Source of the DNA: Lactococcus formosensis
GTDB taxonomy: Bacteria > Bacillota > Bacilli > Lactobacillales > Streptococcaceae
Assembly: GCF_018403745.1 (NCBI RefSeq)
Contig: NZ_BOVP01000003.1
Coordinates: forward strand, 186,001-250,000
DNA: 64,000 nt
Reading direction: 5' to 3'
A program made the position numbers and the translations under genes. Below, one piece after another: positions 16,981-28,241 of the stretch. The notes below the pieces were generated by a model. It saw nothing but the letters and a program-made list of their open reading frames with translations, was not told the DNA's origin and did no database searches. Numbering within the stretch: the first letter of the stretch is position 1; every line of letters begins with the position of its first letter.

Positions 16981-17011
16981 AAAAAATCATGACAAAATGT
17001 TGTGGTTTTTT
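16981..17011 (+). terminator. Terminator of pta
   Basis: AAAAAATCATGACA pairs with TGTTGTGGTTTTTT through several G-T wobbles around a 3-nt loop, ending in a T-run. Confidence 0.65.
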
Positions 17012-17188
17012 ATTATCATTGATTTATTTTAGTATGTTAGGCTCATGCATCTAAAGATTATAATGATGAACGGAAAGCATGTAGGACTTTGATGAGCGCT
17101 TTATTTAACTTTTAGAATATTTGTCCTACTTTAGTGTTAATTTAAGTTTATAATTATAAAATACAGTCATCAAAACAACGGAGAAAAG

Positions 17189-17578
17189 ATGAAACGAGCG
17201 AAAATTTGTGCCTTGATCGGGAGTATTTTTACAACTCTCATTGCTGTATTAATGATGTTTGCCTTTATTCGATTCATAATTAACTGGGAAGAAAAAGATT
17301 TAGAAATGACTCTGACCATTGCAGGGCATAGTGGCCTTTTTCTATTGAAACTTTTTGCTTTAGTGGTTGTCATTGTCATGTCAATTATGATTGTAAATTG
17401 GGTCTCCTTTATTCGTATGGATCGACCAACGGGGGGGATATGGCAACTTTATCAGTTAGTTATTGGAAGTTTCTATATTCTAATTTCAATGCTAAATTTG
17501 TATGTGATGGTAGTGGCTCTGCCCTTAGGCCTTTGTTTCGTTCTGGCCTTTATATTAGCACGTATGGATAGCGTTTAA
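17189..17578 (+). CDS. Small integral membrane protein of unknown function
   Basis: A 129-aa protein with four likely membrane segments (about 7-29, 47-71, 83-103 and 105-124), short loops and a basic N-terminus. I recognise no family motif. CGGAGAAAAG gives a good ribosome site, and a terminator follows directly. It stands alone between pta and rnc, with about 180 nt upstream that hold AT-rich sequence but no clear feature. Confidence 0.7.
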   Translation: MKRAKICALIGSIFTTLIAVLMMFAFIRFIINWEEKDLEMTLTIAGHSGLFLLKLFALVVVIVMSIMIVNWVSFIRMDRPTGGIWQLYQLVIGSFYILISMLNLYVMVVALPLGLCFVLAFILARMDSV

Positions 17579-17579
17579 G

Positions 17580-17605
17580 AGAGTTTGCTTAAGCAAGCTC
17601 TTTTC
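17580..17605 (+). terminator. Terminator after the 129-aa membrane protein
   Basis: GAGTTTGCTT and AAGCAAGCTC form a 10-bp stem with one wobble and no loop surplus, followed by TTTTC. Confidence 0.75.
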
Positions 17606-17681
17606 TTTGTAGCCTACACCAAAAAGACTCAAAAATTTGGTATAATAACTAAGTTAATAATAAAATCTAGGAGGGTTTTTT

Positions 17682-18377
17682 ATGTTTGAGCTTCAAAATA
17701 AGCTTAAAAATGAGTTTGGTATAAAATTTGCTGATGAAGAATTATTAGAAATAGCTTTTACTCACTCGAGCTATACGAATGAAGAACGCCTCCCAAAGGT
17801 TGCAAACAATGAACGTTTGGAGTTTTTGGGAGACGTCGCTCTGTCTTTAATCATCTCAGAATATCTTTATCGTACTTACCCAGATAAACTTGAAGGTGAA
17901 CTATCGAAGATGCGTTCTAGCATTGTCCGCACAGAATCTTTAGCTAATTTTTCACGTCAGTGTGAGTTTGGACGTTTTCTACGTTTAGGGAATGGTGAAG
18001 AAAAAACAGGTGGACGTAATCGTGATACAAACCTTGAAAATCTCTTTGAAGCCTTTTTAGGTGCCCTTTTCTTAGATGCTGGCATGGAAGAAGTGCGTCA
18101 GTTTATAAATCGAGTAGTTATCCCACACGTAAAGGCTGACGATTATTTTAAAGTCATTGATTATAAGACAAATTTGCAAGAAGTATTGCAAGTTGATGGT
18201 GAGACAATCATTGAGTATAAGATTCTAGAGGAAACAGGTCCCGCACATGCGCGTGAATTCGTCGCAGCTGTTTATAATAATGGAAAAGAGCTTGGGCGTG
18301 GGCGAGGTAAATCAAAAAAAGTTGCAGAGCAAAAAGCAGCGGAAAATGCAATAAAAGGTCAGATTCATGTATCTTAA
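17682..18377 (+). CDS. rnc: Ribonuclease III
   Basis: A 231-aa RNase III. The catalytic domain (about 1-150) has the signature [19 protein letters not shown] and the acidic residues of [18 protein letters not shown]-terminal double-stranded RNA-binding domain follows (about 158-228, with [23 protein letters not shown] ending). It processes rRNA precursors and structured mRNAs. The gene overlaps smc by 11 nt, a common arrangement in streptococci and lactococci, so the two are coupled. A TGGTATAAT promoter element lies about 35 nt upstream and AGGAGGG precedes the ATG. Confidence 0.97.
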   Translation: MFELQNKLKNEFGIKFADEELLEIAFTHSSYTNEERLPKVANNERLEFLGDVALSLIISEYLYRTYPDKLEGELSKMRSSIVRTESLANFSRQCEFGRFLRLGNGEEKTGGRNRDTNLENLFEAFLGALFLDAGMEEVRQFINRVVIPHVKADDYFKVIDYKTNLQEVLQVDGETIIEYKILEETGPAHAREFVAAVYNNGKELGRGRGKSKKVAEQKAAENAIKGQIHVS

Positions 18378-21300
18378 AAAAATGGAAATTATCGGCTTCA
18401 AGTCTTTTGCCGACCGTACGAAAATTGAATTTGACCAAGGGGTTACAGCTGTTGTTGGTCCCAATGGTTCTGGGAAGTCCAACATTGTTGAAGCACTGCG
18501 TTGGGCTTTAGGAGAACAATCGGCCAAGTCACTTCGTGGCGGTAAAATGCCAGATGTTATTTTTTCAGGTACAGCTAAGCGTAAAGCCCTGAACTATACT
18601 GAAGTTATTGTAACTTTTGATAATGCAGACCAGTACCTTACTGGTTATGAAGAGGATGCCGAAGTGACTGTTACACGTCGCTTATATCGCAATGGTGATT
18701 CTGAATTTTTGATTAATGGGCGTAAGTGCCGTTTGAAAGATATTCATGAACTTTTCACAGATACAGGCTTAGGGCGTGATTCTCTTTCTATTATCTCCCA
18801 AGGACGTATCGAATCTGTCTTTAACTCTAAAGCAGAAGAACGACGGGCAATTTTTGAAGAAGCAGCTGGTGTTTTGAAATATAAGACACGACGGACTGAA
18901 ACAGAAAGTAAATTGCAGACAACACAGGATAATCTCGATCGTCTCGAAGATATTATCTTTGAGCTTAATGGTCAATTAACCCCCTTGCGTGCTCAGCGTG
19001 ATGTTGCTTTGCGTTTTCAAGATTTAGAAGCACAACGCTCTGAGCTTGCTCTTTCTGTGTTGGTTGCTCAGCTTCTTGATGAGAAGAAAAGATATGAACA
19101 AGCGAAGCAAGACCTAAGTACAGTTGAGGCTGAGCTAAGTATTTTAAAAAATCAACAAGCAAGCTACGAAGAACAACTTCTTAATCTAAAAAACTCTCGG
19201 CTGAAAATAGAACAAGAGCAAGAGAAAGCTCAACAAGACAACTTGTCCTTAACAGAACTCAAGTCTGATTTACAACATAAAATAGATGTCTTTGACCTCC
19301 AAAAGTCTTCTTCTCAAAAATCAGCCGCAGAACGCCAAGAGCGCATCGAAGAACTTGATTCAAAATTGGTGGAAGTTTTTCAAAAGAAAAATGCATCGCA
19401 AAAGAAAAAAGCAGAGCTCAAAGAAAAAGAGAATGAAGCACAAGTTCAACTGGATGAGTTAGAAAAAGAATTAGCGCGTTTTGCTGAAAGTCCAGAAAGT
19501 TTAGCAGAGAAACTTCGCGAAGATTATTTGCAATTAGTGCAACAAGAAGCAGAGTTTTCCAATCAATTGACTAAAAATAGGTCTGAATATGAAAATATTT
19601 CACGCCGTCTGGTAGAATCTGATGAGAATGTAAAAGAAAACACAGAAAAATTTCAAACAATTTCTGCTGATCTTACAAAAGCAGAGGCTGCTTTAGAAGC
19701 GCTCAATCAAACTGCTCAAACACTTGAAAAAGAAGTGCAAGAAAAGAGTGAAGCAGAAGCAAGATACGCTGAATCAGAGCGTCAAGGTCAAAATATGATG
19801 TATGATCAAATGCAACAACTCAGCAAATATAAGGCCAATCTTTCAAGTATGCAAAATATTCGTGACAGTCACAGTAACCTGTATCAAGGGGTCCGTGCTG
19901 TCATGACTCAAAGTGCGGCACTTGGTGGTATTATTGGAGTAGTTGCTGATCTCTTAACTTTTGACAAAAAATACACTACTGCTATTGATATTGCCTTAGG
20001 TGGCGGCAGTCAAAATATCGTGGTTGAAGATGAAAACTCAGCCAAAAAAGCAATCGCTTATTTAAGAGAAAAACGCTTGGGACGAGCAACATTCCTTCCA
20101 CTCACCACGATAAAACCTCGTGAATTTCGAAACTACGAACGTCTCGTAACGATGGAGGGATTCATTGATACCGCCTTAAATTTGGTTAATTTTGAACCAC
20201 GGTTGCAAAGAGCAATGTCGAGTTTATTGGCAACCACTGCTATTGTTGATACAGCTGAAAATGCAAGTCAAATAGCGCGTGCAATGAACTATACTATTCG
20301 TATCGTAACTTTAGATGGTACGCAGATTAATCCTGGGGGGTCTTACTCAGGGGGAGCAGCGAAACGCAATAATACAACTTTCACCAGTACAGAAATTGAA
20401 CATCTGACTGAAGTCATCGCTTTAGCAGAAAGTAAGCTTAAAGCAGTCGAAGATAAATTGCAAAAGCAACAGCTTACACGTCAATCCTTGAGTACACAAC
20501 TTGAGGCGCTACGTGCTGAAATTCAAGAAAAACGTCTAACTGAGCAAAGTTTGAAGTTGCAGATTAAGCAATTATCAGAACAAAAAGCAAATCTTCAGGC
20601 ATTAGTTACGGATATCGAAAATACAGAATCACATCAAGCGCTGCAAGAATTATCAGGGATGAACGAAAAACTGGTACAGCAGTTGGCTAAGATTGCTGAG
20701 GATAAGCAGGCTTTAGATGATCAACTTGAAGAAGTCAAATCTAACAGTCAAAGCTTTAATGCTCTTAAAGAGCAGAAAAACAGTGCATATCATGACACGA
20801 AATTACTTTTGTCAAGTCTGAAAAACGAGTTACGTTTTGCTCAAACGGAGCAGGAACGCTTAATGCAAGAATATGAAGTTCTAGAGGCTGAAAAAGGTAA
20901 ACTACAAGCAATTGGAGAAGCACAGATTGATGAAGCGAGTCGTAATCTTTATGCTCAGCAATTAAAAGAGACAGAGGAAAAACTTCAAGAAGCTAATGTG
21001 AAGTTAGTGAGTTTGCGCTTTGAGAGGGATGACCTGCAAGCTCAAACAGAAGAACTTGAGGAGCAAAATCGTGACTTGCTGGAAAAAAATCAAATACTGA
21101 ATAATAAAAAAGCGCGTTTGGAAGTAAGGATTGAACAATCAGAAAAACTTTTAAAAAATCGCCAAAATACACTTTTTACTGAGTATGAAATGAGTTTCGA
21201 TGAAGCTAAAATGAAGGCTAAAACCCTTGAAAATCTTTCTGAATCAGAGCAACAGCTCAGTCTTTTAGAGCGCCAAATCCGTGCACTCGGTCCGATTAAT

Positions 21301-21885
21301 TTAGATGCAATTACTCAGTATGAGGAAGTACATCAACGTCATGCCTTTTTGAGCAGCCAACGGGATGACCTCTTGGAAGCTAAAAATATGCTACTCGAAA
21401 CGATTCAAGAAATGAATGAAGAGGTAGAAATCCGCTTTAAGACAACCTTTGAACAAATCAGAGAAAGTTTTCAATTAACTTTTTCACAAATGTTTGCAGG
21501 AGGAGAAGCCAACCTTGAATTAACGAGCACCAACTTATTGGAAGCTGGTGTTGAAATCAAAGTTCAACCTCCAGGTAAAAAATTAGCCAGCTTGAACCTT
21601 ATGTCTGGTGGGGAAAAAGCATTGACTGCTCTGGCCTTAATTTTTGCTATTTTACGTGTTAGAACGGTGCCATTTGTGGTCTTGGATGAGGTAGAAGCAG
21701 CATTGGATGAAGCTAATGTTAAACGTTTCGGAGATTACATGAATCACTTTGATAACTCCAACCAATTTATTGTTGTCACACATCGCCGTGGAACAATGGC
21801 AGCAGCAGGTACAATGTATGGTGTGACGATGGCTGATGCGGGGGTTTCGAAGGTTATTTCTGTACGATTAGAGGATGAAGTTTAA
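18367..21885 (+). CDS. smc: Chromosome segregation protein SMC
   Basis: A 1172-aa SMC protein of full length. The N-terminal ATP-binding head has Walker [10 protein letters not shown] at residues 31-39. Coiled coils run about 170-500 and 660-1000, with a hinge domain between them (around 510-650, glycines of [12 protein letters not shown] and the [11 protein letters not shown] loop). The C-terminal head has the signature [14 protein letters not shown] and Walker [20 protein letters not shown] organises and separates daughter chromosomes with ScpA/ScpB. The ATG overlaps the rnc end. Confidence 0.98.
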   Translation: MYLKKMEIIGFKSFADRTKIEFDQGVTAVVGPNGSGKSNIVEALRWALGEQSAKSLRGGKMPDVIFSGTAKRKALNYTEVIVTFDNADQYLTGYEEDAEVTVTRRLYRNGDSEFLINGRKCRLKDIHELFTDTGLGRDSLSIISQGRIESVFNSKAEERRAIFEEAAGVLKYKTRRTETESKLQTTQDNLDRLEDIIFELNGQLTPLRAQRDVALRFQDLEAQRSELALSVLVAQLLDEKKRYEQAKQDLSTVEAELSILKNQQASYEEQLLNLKNSRLKIEQEQEKAQQDNLSLTELKSDLQHKIDVFDLQKSSSQKSAAERQERIEELDSKLVEVFQKKNASQKKKAELKEKENEAQVQLDELEKELARFAESPESLAEKLREDYLQLVQQEAEFSNQLTKNRSEYENISRRLVESDENVKENTEKFQTISADLTKAEAALEALNQTAQTLEKEVQEKSEAEARYAESERQGQNMMYDQMQQLSKYKANLSSMQNIRDSHSNLYQGVRAVMTQSAALGGIIGVVADLLTFDKKYTTAIDIALGGGSQNIVVEDENSAKKAIAYLREKRLGRATFLPLTTIKPREFRNYERLVTMEGFIDTALNLVNFEPRLQRAMSSLLATTAIVDTAENASQIARAMNYTIRIVTLDGTQINPGGSYSGGAAKRNNTTFTSTEIEHLTEVIALAESKLKAVEDKLQKQQLTRQSLSTQLEALRAEIQEKRLTEQSLKLQIKQLSEQKANLQALVTDIENTESHQALQELSGMNEKLVQQLAKIAEDKQALDDQLEEVKSNSQSFNALKEQKNSAYHDTKLLLSSLKNELRFAQTEQERLMQEYEVLEAEKGKLQAIGEAQIDEASRNLYAQQLKETEEKLQEANVKLVSLRFERDDLQAQTEELEEQNRDLLEKNQILNNKKARLEVRIEQSEKLLKNRQNTLFTEYEMSFDEAKMKAKTLENLSESEQQLSLLERQIRALGPINLDAITQYEEVHQRHAFLSSQRDDLLEAKNMLLETIQEMNEEVEIRFKTTFEQIRESFQLTFSQMFAGGEANLELTSTNLLEAGVEIKVQPPGKKLASLNLMSGGEKALTALALIFAILRVRTVPFVVLDEVEAALDEANVKRFGDYMNHFDNSNQFIVVTHRRGTMAAAGTMYGVTMADAGVSKVISVRLEDEV

Positions 21886-21969
21886 ACAGGTTAGCCATAT
21901 GAAGCTTAAGCTTAGCTCAAGGCTCATTTGTTAGAATTATTCTCAATGTAAAAAAAGGAAATTACTCTT

Positions 21970-24207
21970 GTGCAAATAAAAAATAAATTGAGGCTTACCT
22001 TGAAAAAATTACTTAATAGTTTTAATACACGACTAGGTTTAGTATGCTGGTCGACCTTCTTTATTTGGGTCAAAACCATGATTGCCTACTTTTCTGTCTT
22101 TAAGGGGTTAAACTCTTCTAATATTGCAGATTATCTATTAGTCATTGTTAATCCGATAGGCTTTACAGCAATCTTCTTTAGCTTAATACTGTTTGTTAAA
22201 AGAAAACAGCTTTTCTACTTAAGCATGCTGTTGATGAACTTGATTGGAAACTTATTGGTTTATGGGAATATTCTCTATTATCGTGAGTTTTCAGATTTCC
22301 TTACGCTTAACACCTTGACTGGGGGAGCCGGAATGGTCGGGAAAGGTTTCGACTTAGGTTCTATTGCTGTTTCTTGGGTGGATCTCGTGTTCTGGATTGA
22401 CATTCTCGTTATCCTTGTGCTTTTTCTTACCAAGAAGATTAAGATGGATGAACGTCGTCCTACGAATATTTTCGCCTTTAAGGTTTTCAGTGCCTCAGTC
22501 ATGATTTTTGGATTGAACTTTTGGATGGCTGATCTCACTGAACATCGTCTAGTTTCACGACAAGCGCAATATGATGCCACTTATGTTGTACGTTATTTGG
22601 GCTTAGGCCCATGGTTAGCGACTAATAGCTGGTATACTCATGTGTCCAACGAAACGAGAGCTATGGCTTCCAAAACAGACTTTACAAAAGTTCAAAAATA
22701 CATTCAAGAAGATCGCTATCTTGCGCCAAATGCGCAGATGTTTGGTATTGCGAAAAACCGGAATGTTATTGTGATTCACCTTGAATCACTGCAGCAAGAT
22801 GTTATTAATATGAAGGTAAATGGTGAAGAAGTTACACCTTTCTTGAATTCACTTTATAATAATAATCCTTCCGTGTATTCTTTTTCAAACTTCTTTAACC
22901 AAGTTGGGCAAGGTAAAACTTCTGATGCAGAAACTATGCTTGAAACTTCAACATTTGGTTTATCATCTGGCTCACTTTTCTCAAGCCTAGGAAGTACACA
23001 GACTTTCCAAGCTATGCCGGCCATTTTGCAACAAAAAGAAGGCTATTCAAGTGCTGTATTCCATGGTAATGTTGGTTCATTTTACAGTCGTAATAACGTT
23101 TATCGTAATATGGGTTATCAAAATTTCTTTGATCAATCTTTCTATGATCTCACGCCAACCAACTCTACTGCCTGGGGTGTTAAGGATAAATACTTCTTTA
23201 AGGACTCAATCCCATATCTTGAGCAGTTACAGCAACCTTTCTATGCGAAATATTTGACGGTTTCAAATCATACGCCCTATACAGGACTCGAAGATTATGA
23301 AATGAATCCGAAATTAGTAGAAGGTGGCTCTGGAAATTCAGTCGTTGATAACTATTTTGTTACGGCTAATTATCTAGATTCATCGGTTAAAGATTTTTTC
23401 GACTACTTAAAAAAATCTGGACTTTATGAAAAATCAGTTATTGTTCTTTATGGAGATCATTACGGAATTTCTGGTTCCGATACAAAATATTATGCCCCAT
23501 TCATCGGTAAAAGCGCAGACAACTGGACAGAGTATGATAATACGATGATGCAACGTACACCGTTCATGATTGATATTCCTGGTCAAACATCAGGACATAT
23601 CAGTGATGAATTTATCGGGGAAATAGATGTTATGCCAACCTTAGAGCATTTGCTTGGTATTTCAACGAAAGATTATATTCAATTTGGACAAGATGTTTTT
23701 GCACCTAAACGAGAACAATTTGTTGCACTCCGAAATCGTGGTTTCGTTACACCAACTATTACGAAATCAAGCGCGACAAGTTCGGTTTATCATGATACAA
23801 AAACCGGAGAAGTTTTGAAGTTAAACGAGAGTCAACAGAAGTATGTTGATAGCATCCAAGAAAAAGTTAATAAAATGTTAGACATGTCGGATACTTTCAA
23901 TACGGAAGATCTGCTTCGTTTCTACACACCACCTGGATTTAAGCCAGTACAACCGGGCAACTATAGTTACAACGTTACTTCAACAAGGAATCGTCTCAAA
24001 GAAGAACAAGATGTCCTAAAAGCACGTTCAACATCTCTTCTTTCAGAAAACCAGGGAGTATCTACAGTTGATCTCTTTAACGATCCAGTCTTAGCGGCGA
24101 AAAAAGCTCAAGAGGAAGCTGAAGCAACAGCAAAAACAAAAAATAAAGAAAAAGAAGATGTCAAAAATTCGTCTTCTGTCAGCAAAAACGAAGAGAAAGG
24201 AAAGTAA
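21970..24207 (+). CDS. ltaS: LtaS-type lipoteichoic acid synthase / sulfatase-family membrane enzyme
   Basis: A 745-aa protein with five N-terminal membrane helices (about 20-190) followed by a large extracellular sulfatase-fold domain. The catalytic threonine T317 lies in GQGKTSDAE, as in LtaS. Metal-site residues are in VIHLESLQQD and VLYGDHYGISG. LtaS transfers glycerol-phosphate from phosphatidylglycerol onto the LTA chain. The C-terminus has a long extracellular low-complexity tail rich in Lys/Glu. It starts with GTG at 21970, about 9 nt after AAAGGAA. It heads an envelope operon of six genes with very small or negative gaps. Confidence 0.9.
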   Translation: MQIKNKLRLTLKKLLNSFNTRLGLVCWSTFFIWVKTMIAYFSVFKGLNSSNIADYLLVIVNPIGFTAIFFSLILFVKRKQLFYLSMLLMNLIGNLLVYGNILYYREFSDFLTLNTLTGGAGMVGKGFDLGSIAVSWVDLVFWIDILVILVLFLTKKIKMDERRPTNIFAFKVFSASVMIFGLNFWMADLTEHRLVSRQAQYDATYVVRYLGLGPWLATNSWYTHVSNETRAMASKTDFTKVQKYIQEDRYLAPNAQMFGIAKNRNVIVIHLESLQQDVINMKVNGEEVTPFLNSLYNNNPSVYSFSNFFNQVGQGKTSDAETMLETSTFGLSSGSLFSSLGSTQTFQAMPAILQQKEGYSSAVFHGNVGSFYSRNNVYRNMGYQNFFDQSFYDLTPTNSTAWGVKDKYFFKDSIPYLEQLQQPFYAKYLTVSNHTPYTGLEDYEMNPKLVEGGSGNSVVDNYFVTANYLDSSVKDFFDYLKKSGLYEKSVIVLYGDHYGISGSDTKYYAPFIGKSADNWTEYDNTMMQRTPFMIDIPGQTSGHISDEFIGEIDVMPTLEHLLGISTKDYIQFGQDVFAPKREQFVALRNRGFVTPTITKSSATSSVYHDTKTGEVLKLNESQQKYVDSIQEKVNKMLDMSDTFNTEDLLRFYTPPGFKPVQPGNYSYNVTSTRNRLKEEQDVLKARSTSLLSENQGVSTVDLFNDPVLAAKKAQEEAEATAKTKNKEKEDVKNSSSVSKNEEKGK

Positions 24208-24213
24208 AATCTT

Positions 24214-24636
24214 ATGAAATCAGGATATTTTCAGCCTTTAAGCAATATTTATAAAATAGCCTGGATGTGGTGGGTTATCCTTCTTTCTTTCCAACAAGTT
24301 CTTTTCTATGAAAACAATCTTCGAATGAACTGGTTTCAAATAACTATTCTTGTCTTCTTGGTTCTCGCTTTCTATTTCTTGGTGAGACAACGTCGCTTTT
24401 TTGCAGCGGAGAATGCACTTCATTTTTCTCGTGATTTTCGTTTGGGTATGCTTGAAATTGATTTCAATTATATGAGTTCAATCAAACTTACGTCAAGAAC
24501 GCTTCGTTTTATCTATGTTGGAAAAGAATATCATTTTGTTGTATTGGGGAAATCCAATCAACTACTACAAAACGTTTTAAAGGAAAATAATGTTGAATAC
24601 ACTACATCAACACTTAAAAGATCCGCGAAAGTGTAA
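24214..24636 (+). CDS. EbsA-family-like two-TM protein
   Basis: A 140-aa protein with two N-terminal membrane helices (about 15-32 and 40-58) and a soluble, beta-rich C-terminal half. The overall layout matches EbsA-family proteins of enterococci and streptococci, small envelope proteins with no firmly known function. The assignment is by architecture and by its place beside LtaS, not by a strong motif. It starts 6 nt after ltaS, and its last 47 nt overlap the next gene. Confidence 0.55.
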   Translation: MKSGYFQPLSNIYKIAWMWWVILLSFQQVLFYENNLRMNWFQITILVFLVLAFYFLVRQRRFFAAENALHFSRDFRLGMLEIDFNYMSSIKLTSRTLRFIYVGKEYHFVVLGKSNQLLQNVLKENNVEYTTSTLKRSAKV

Positions 24637-26164
24637 GATCTTTTGGTCTCTTATTTTTGGCCTCATTTGGCTTGGGACAAATATCTATGTTATTATGGAA
24701 ACACCTGTTTGGAGTGAAAAGTACATCACAGCTTTTATCCTTGGGAATATCTGTATGTTTATCGCAGCAGCTTACATGGTTTTCATCTATCGTTCGGTCA
24801 AGAAAATCGACACACTTACAGAAAGTAAAATCCAGCATTACTATAAAATGTCAATGTGGATTTTAGGGCTTGCAGTATTGCTTGTGCCTTTTTTCTTTAT
24901 TATTCATGTACCTGACACAGCACATGACTGGGATTTCTTCGTAATATTTAGAGATACCATGCAGCTTGGTGGTCGTTCATTTGCCAATCTTCCGATGACT
25001 GAAGATGAACTTCTCTACTTTTTACGTTATCCAAATAATCAGTTCTTTGGGATTGTCTATAACACTCTTTTTGCACCTTTCACAACCAACTTATCGAGAA
25101 TTATTGCGACAACTGTTGTAGCGGCAATTCTGACAAGTATTTCTGTATTGGGTGGGTCATTGATCATTAAAAAGATTTCTAATCTTAAAATGGCCTTGAT
25201 TTACAATTTGGTTGCTTTTGGTTTTATACCGTTTTATCTTTATGGAGCACAGCTCTACACAGATACAGCGACATTACCATTTGTCATTTTTGGCTTACTC
25301 TTCATGATTTATGCACTTCAATCAGAAAAGACCAGCAAGATGATCATCTGGTGGATAGCAGCATGCCTTGTTGTATTCTTTGGCTATAGTATTAAACCTA
25401 CTGTTTTCATCCCAATGATTGCTGTCTTTTGTTTCCTTGTACTTAACCGTAAATGGAAAAAACTGCTCATTATGGTTCCTGTAGCAGCGTTGCTCTTTGT
25501 AGGTGTTCATCAAGGAGTTAAAGCAGTTATCGCAAACGAACCAGCTTTCTCAGAACAAGCCAATGACCGATATAACCTACCGATGATTCACTGGGTGACG
25601 ATGTCTTTTGACCCTATCAATAAGTATGGAGGCTTCAATCCGGATGTCTTAGCATACTCTCAATCATTTACAGATGTAGCATCGAAGAAAGAAGGAATAA
25701 AGCATCGTTTTATTGAAAATCTCAAGGAAATGGGCGTTCCAGGTGTTCTGGTTCAATTGTGGCGTAAAATCATGTATACGTGGTTTAATGGTGATTTGAG
25801 CAATTTCTTCTATACATATCGTCATTCTAATCCCTTTATTTTCCGTTATTTTGACTGGACGAGCTTTGCTCCAGAAGAAGGGAATATTACGGGCTGGTTG
25901 TTGATTAAAGCAGCACAAACACTCTATTGGTTAGCCATTGTCCCATTGATGTGGTATGAGATTTTCCTAGGTATTTTCAAGAAACACAAGACAGAATGGT
26001 TTATTGTCGGACTTTCAATGGCAGGTTTGACAGGGTTCTTATTGCTTTGGGAAGCTAATTCTCGCTACCTTTATAACTTTGCACCAATAATGCTTATTTT
26101 GGCAACCATGGGCTTGGTAGACTTCATTCAACGCAACAGGAGGAAAAATGGAATTTCTGAATAA
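24590..26164 (+). CDS. Polytopic GT-C type glycosyltransferase-like protein
   Basis: A 524-aa protein with about 11-12 membrane helices. An acidic extracellular loop after an early helix (HVPDTAHDWDFF) fits the GT-C superfamily (GT39/PMT-like), which uses lipid-linked sugars at the outer membrane face. The ATG at 24590 is preceded by AAAGGA with 5-nt spacing, so the 47-nt overlap with the EbsA-like gene appears genuine. In this operon a role in decorating lipoteichoic acid or another wall polymer is a reasonable inference. Confidence 0.75.
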   Translation: MLNTLHQHLKDPRKCKIFWSLIFGLIWLGTNIYVIMETPVWSEKYITAFILGNICMFIAAAYMVFIYRSVKKIDTLTESKIQHYYKMSMWILGLAVLLVPFFFIIHVPDTAHDWDFFVIFRDTMQLGGRSFANLPMTEDELLYFLRYPNNQFFGIVYNTLFAPFTTNLSRIIATTVVAAILTSISVLGGSLIIKKISNLKMALIYNLVAFGFIPFYLYGAQLYTDTATLPFVIFGLLFMIYALQSEKTSKMIIWWIAACLVVFFGYSIKPTVFIPMIAVFCFLVLNRKWKKLLIMVPVAALLFVGVHQGVKAVIANEPAFSEQANDRYNLPMIHWVTMSFDPINKYGGFNPDVLAYSQSFTDVASKKEGIKHRFIENLKEMGVPGVLVQLWRKIMYTWFNGDLSNFFYTYRHSNPFIFRYFDWTSFAPEEGNITGWLLIKAAQTLYWLAIVPLMWYEIFLGIFKKHKTEWFIVGLSMAGLTGFLLLWEANSRYLYNFAPIMLILATMGLVDFIQRNRRKNGISE

Positions 26165-28241
26165 AAGCATGTATCGTATTTTGCTTTGGCTCTTTATGGC
26201 AGCTTTAGCTATTATGGCTGTGCAACCTTTTACGGATGCTGGTTTTGTCGAACCTATTTCAGTTGTGTTGTGTGCTAGTTTGCTCTTTTTCCTCCTCCGT
26301 TTTGCCTATCGAAAATTTCATAATATGAATAAAAAAGGCTTGAAAATGTTTATTTTCGCCTTTTTTGCAGTTTTTATTCTTTTGCAGATTTTATCTGTGA
26401 CTCAAATTCATACAATGGTTTTTGGAGATCCTTGGCATATTCAGGCACAAGCTACACGAATTATGCAAGGAGACATGGTTTGGGATGTTTGGATTAGACA
26501 ATATCCTAATCTCGTCCCTTTAGTTGCCTTGAATGTCGGATTTATGAAAGTTGCAGAAGGACTTCATATCTCTTACTACTTCGTTTTTTATGCATTTAAT
26601 ATTCTTATCAATACTAGTATTTGGGCTTTGCTGATTCGCTTCCTATGGAAAAAAAGAGCAGGTTTAGCAGCCTTTGTTACCTTTCTAATGTTAATTCTCC
26701 CAATGAATTATGATTTCTTATTGAGAGTAGGATATTCAGATGGATTTGCGATTTTAGTTTTATTGATTATTGCATTGCGCTTTGATAAGATTCAAAGTAC
26801 AGGCGTGTTCGATATTTGGCAACTTATCAGTACAGTGCTCTTGTTTACTCTCGGATTCCTTGCACGTCCTAATGTGATTATCATTCTGGTTGCTTTAGCA
26901 ATTTTAGGCTTAGTGGCCTTCAGTCAACGAAAAAAATATAAAAAATTATGGATTTTAATAGTTAAGCTCATTTTAGCTTCTTTTGTTGGTATTATTTTGG
27001 CAATGGGAGTAACTCGTGGATTAGCAAGCGCTATGCAGTATGATTTAAAAGGCCCAGATGTATTTCCTACTGTAAACTGGATTTATGAGGGTCTAAATAC
27101 AGAATCAATGGGCGAATGGACACCCATTGATCGTGATTATACACTCAACCACTTTGGTTTTGAAACAGCAAAAGAAGCCAATATTGCTGGAATTAAAGAG
27201 CGTTTAATGCACTTAGGAAAAAATCCATGGATGATCCCAATACTCTTATTGGCGAAATTTGGGCAGCTTTGGTCTTGCGGAACGTTCGCAACGGCTACGG
27301 ATTATCAGCTTTTCTCTGGTTATTACAACTGGACAAAAGCTCCAGGTTGGATCATTGATAATATCGGTGCCATTAATATCTTTATCTCAACTTACGCTAA
27401 AGCGCTGATGACCGTATTCCTCTTTGCCATTGTTTACCGCCTTTGGAAGACAAAAAAAGAGGAGATATCAGTTTTTTCTCTAGCAATTTTAACAACGATG
27501 GGAATTACACTCTTTCATACTTTACTTTGGGAAGTTAAACCTCGTTACCAATTCATGACCTTTGCTTTAATCATTCTTGCGGCTGCACTCAGCTTTGATA
27601 AAATTTTTTCGGAAAAAACTGTCTTTAAACCTGAAAAAGGGCGAAGCAAGCTTTTGAAAATAGCTTATCCAATTATGGCTTTGTTATCTTTAGGGCTGAT
27701 GTTAACATTGATGCAAAAACAACCAAAACAAGCAATTGTCGTGAACGCACAGCAACATTCGGTTAATCACTTTGGTTATAGTAAAGGGAGTATTGACTTA
27801 GGTGCAGGAAAAAGTATTTCTCAGTCTTTTGACTTAACAACATCGGCTAATCGTATTGATTTCAATTCTTATGCGAATATGGAAATGAAATTAATTCTTG
27901 AGAAAAAAGAAGAAGATATATGGAAAAAAGTGGGTGAAACTCCAATCCTTGCAGAAAATGCTATGACTGTTTTGGAAACAGCTATGCCCGTTGGGCATTA
28001 TCGTATGCGAGTAGAAAATATTCAAAAAGTTCCTGTTACGATGGGCTTAATGACGAATACGGAAAATCTAGATTATCCGCATCTGATTGAGTTACCCAAC
28101 AGTAAACATGCTTCTTTTGGCTTCTCAATTTCACAAAATGAGCCAAAAACAAAATTTCCCTTGGGATTGATTCTCACCTTTGCGGTTATTTATATCTTAG
28201 GATATTTTGTCATTTTGACTGTGGTAAAAAACAATGATTAA
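26148..28241 (+). CDS. Second polytopic GT-C type glycosyltransferase-like protein with extracellular C-terminal domain
   Basis: A 697-aa protein with about 12 membrane helices, then an extracellular beta-rich domain (about 535-670, from NAQQHSVNHFGY on) and a final helix. The first large outer loop contains FGDPWHIQAQATRIMQGDMVWD, a GT-C like acidic loop. It resembles its upstream neighbour in plan but not closely in sequence. It overlaps that gene by 17 nt and the following yibE-like gene by 8 nt, pointing to strict co-expression. Confidence 0.72.
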   Translation: MEFLNKSMYRILLWLFMAALAIMAVQPFTDAGFVEPISVVLCASLLFFLLRFAYRKFHNMNKKGLKMFIFAFFAVFILLQILSVTQIHTMVFGDPWHIQAQATRIMQGDMVWDVWIRQYPNLVPLVALNVGFMKVAEGLHISYYFVFYAFNILINTSIWALLIRFLWKKRAGLAAFVTFLMLILPMNYDFLLRVGYSDGFAILVLLIIALRFDKIQSTGVFDIWQLISTVLLFTLGFLARPNVIIILVALAILGLVAFSQRKKYKKLWILIVKLILASFVGIILAMGVTRGLASAMQYDLKGPDVFPTVNWIYEGLNTESMGEWTPIDRDYTLNHFGFETAKEANIAGIKERLMHLGKNPWMIPILLLAKFGQLWSCGTFATATDYQLFSGYYNWTKAPGWIIDNIGAINIFISTYAKALMTVFLFAIVYRLWKTKKEEISVFSLAILTTMGITLFHTLLWEVKPRYQFMTFALIILAAALSFDKIFSEKTVFKPEKGRSKLLKIAYPIMALLSLGLMLTLMQKQPKQAIVVNAQQHSVNHFGYSKGSIDLGAGKSISQSFDLTTSANRIDFNSYANMEMKLILEKKEEDIWKKVGETPILAENAMTVLETAMPVGHYRMRVENIQKVPVTMGLMTNTENLDYPHLIELPNSKHASFGFSISQNEPKTKFPLGLILTFAVIYILGYFVILTVVKNND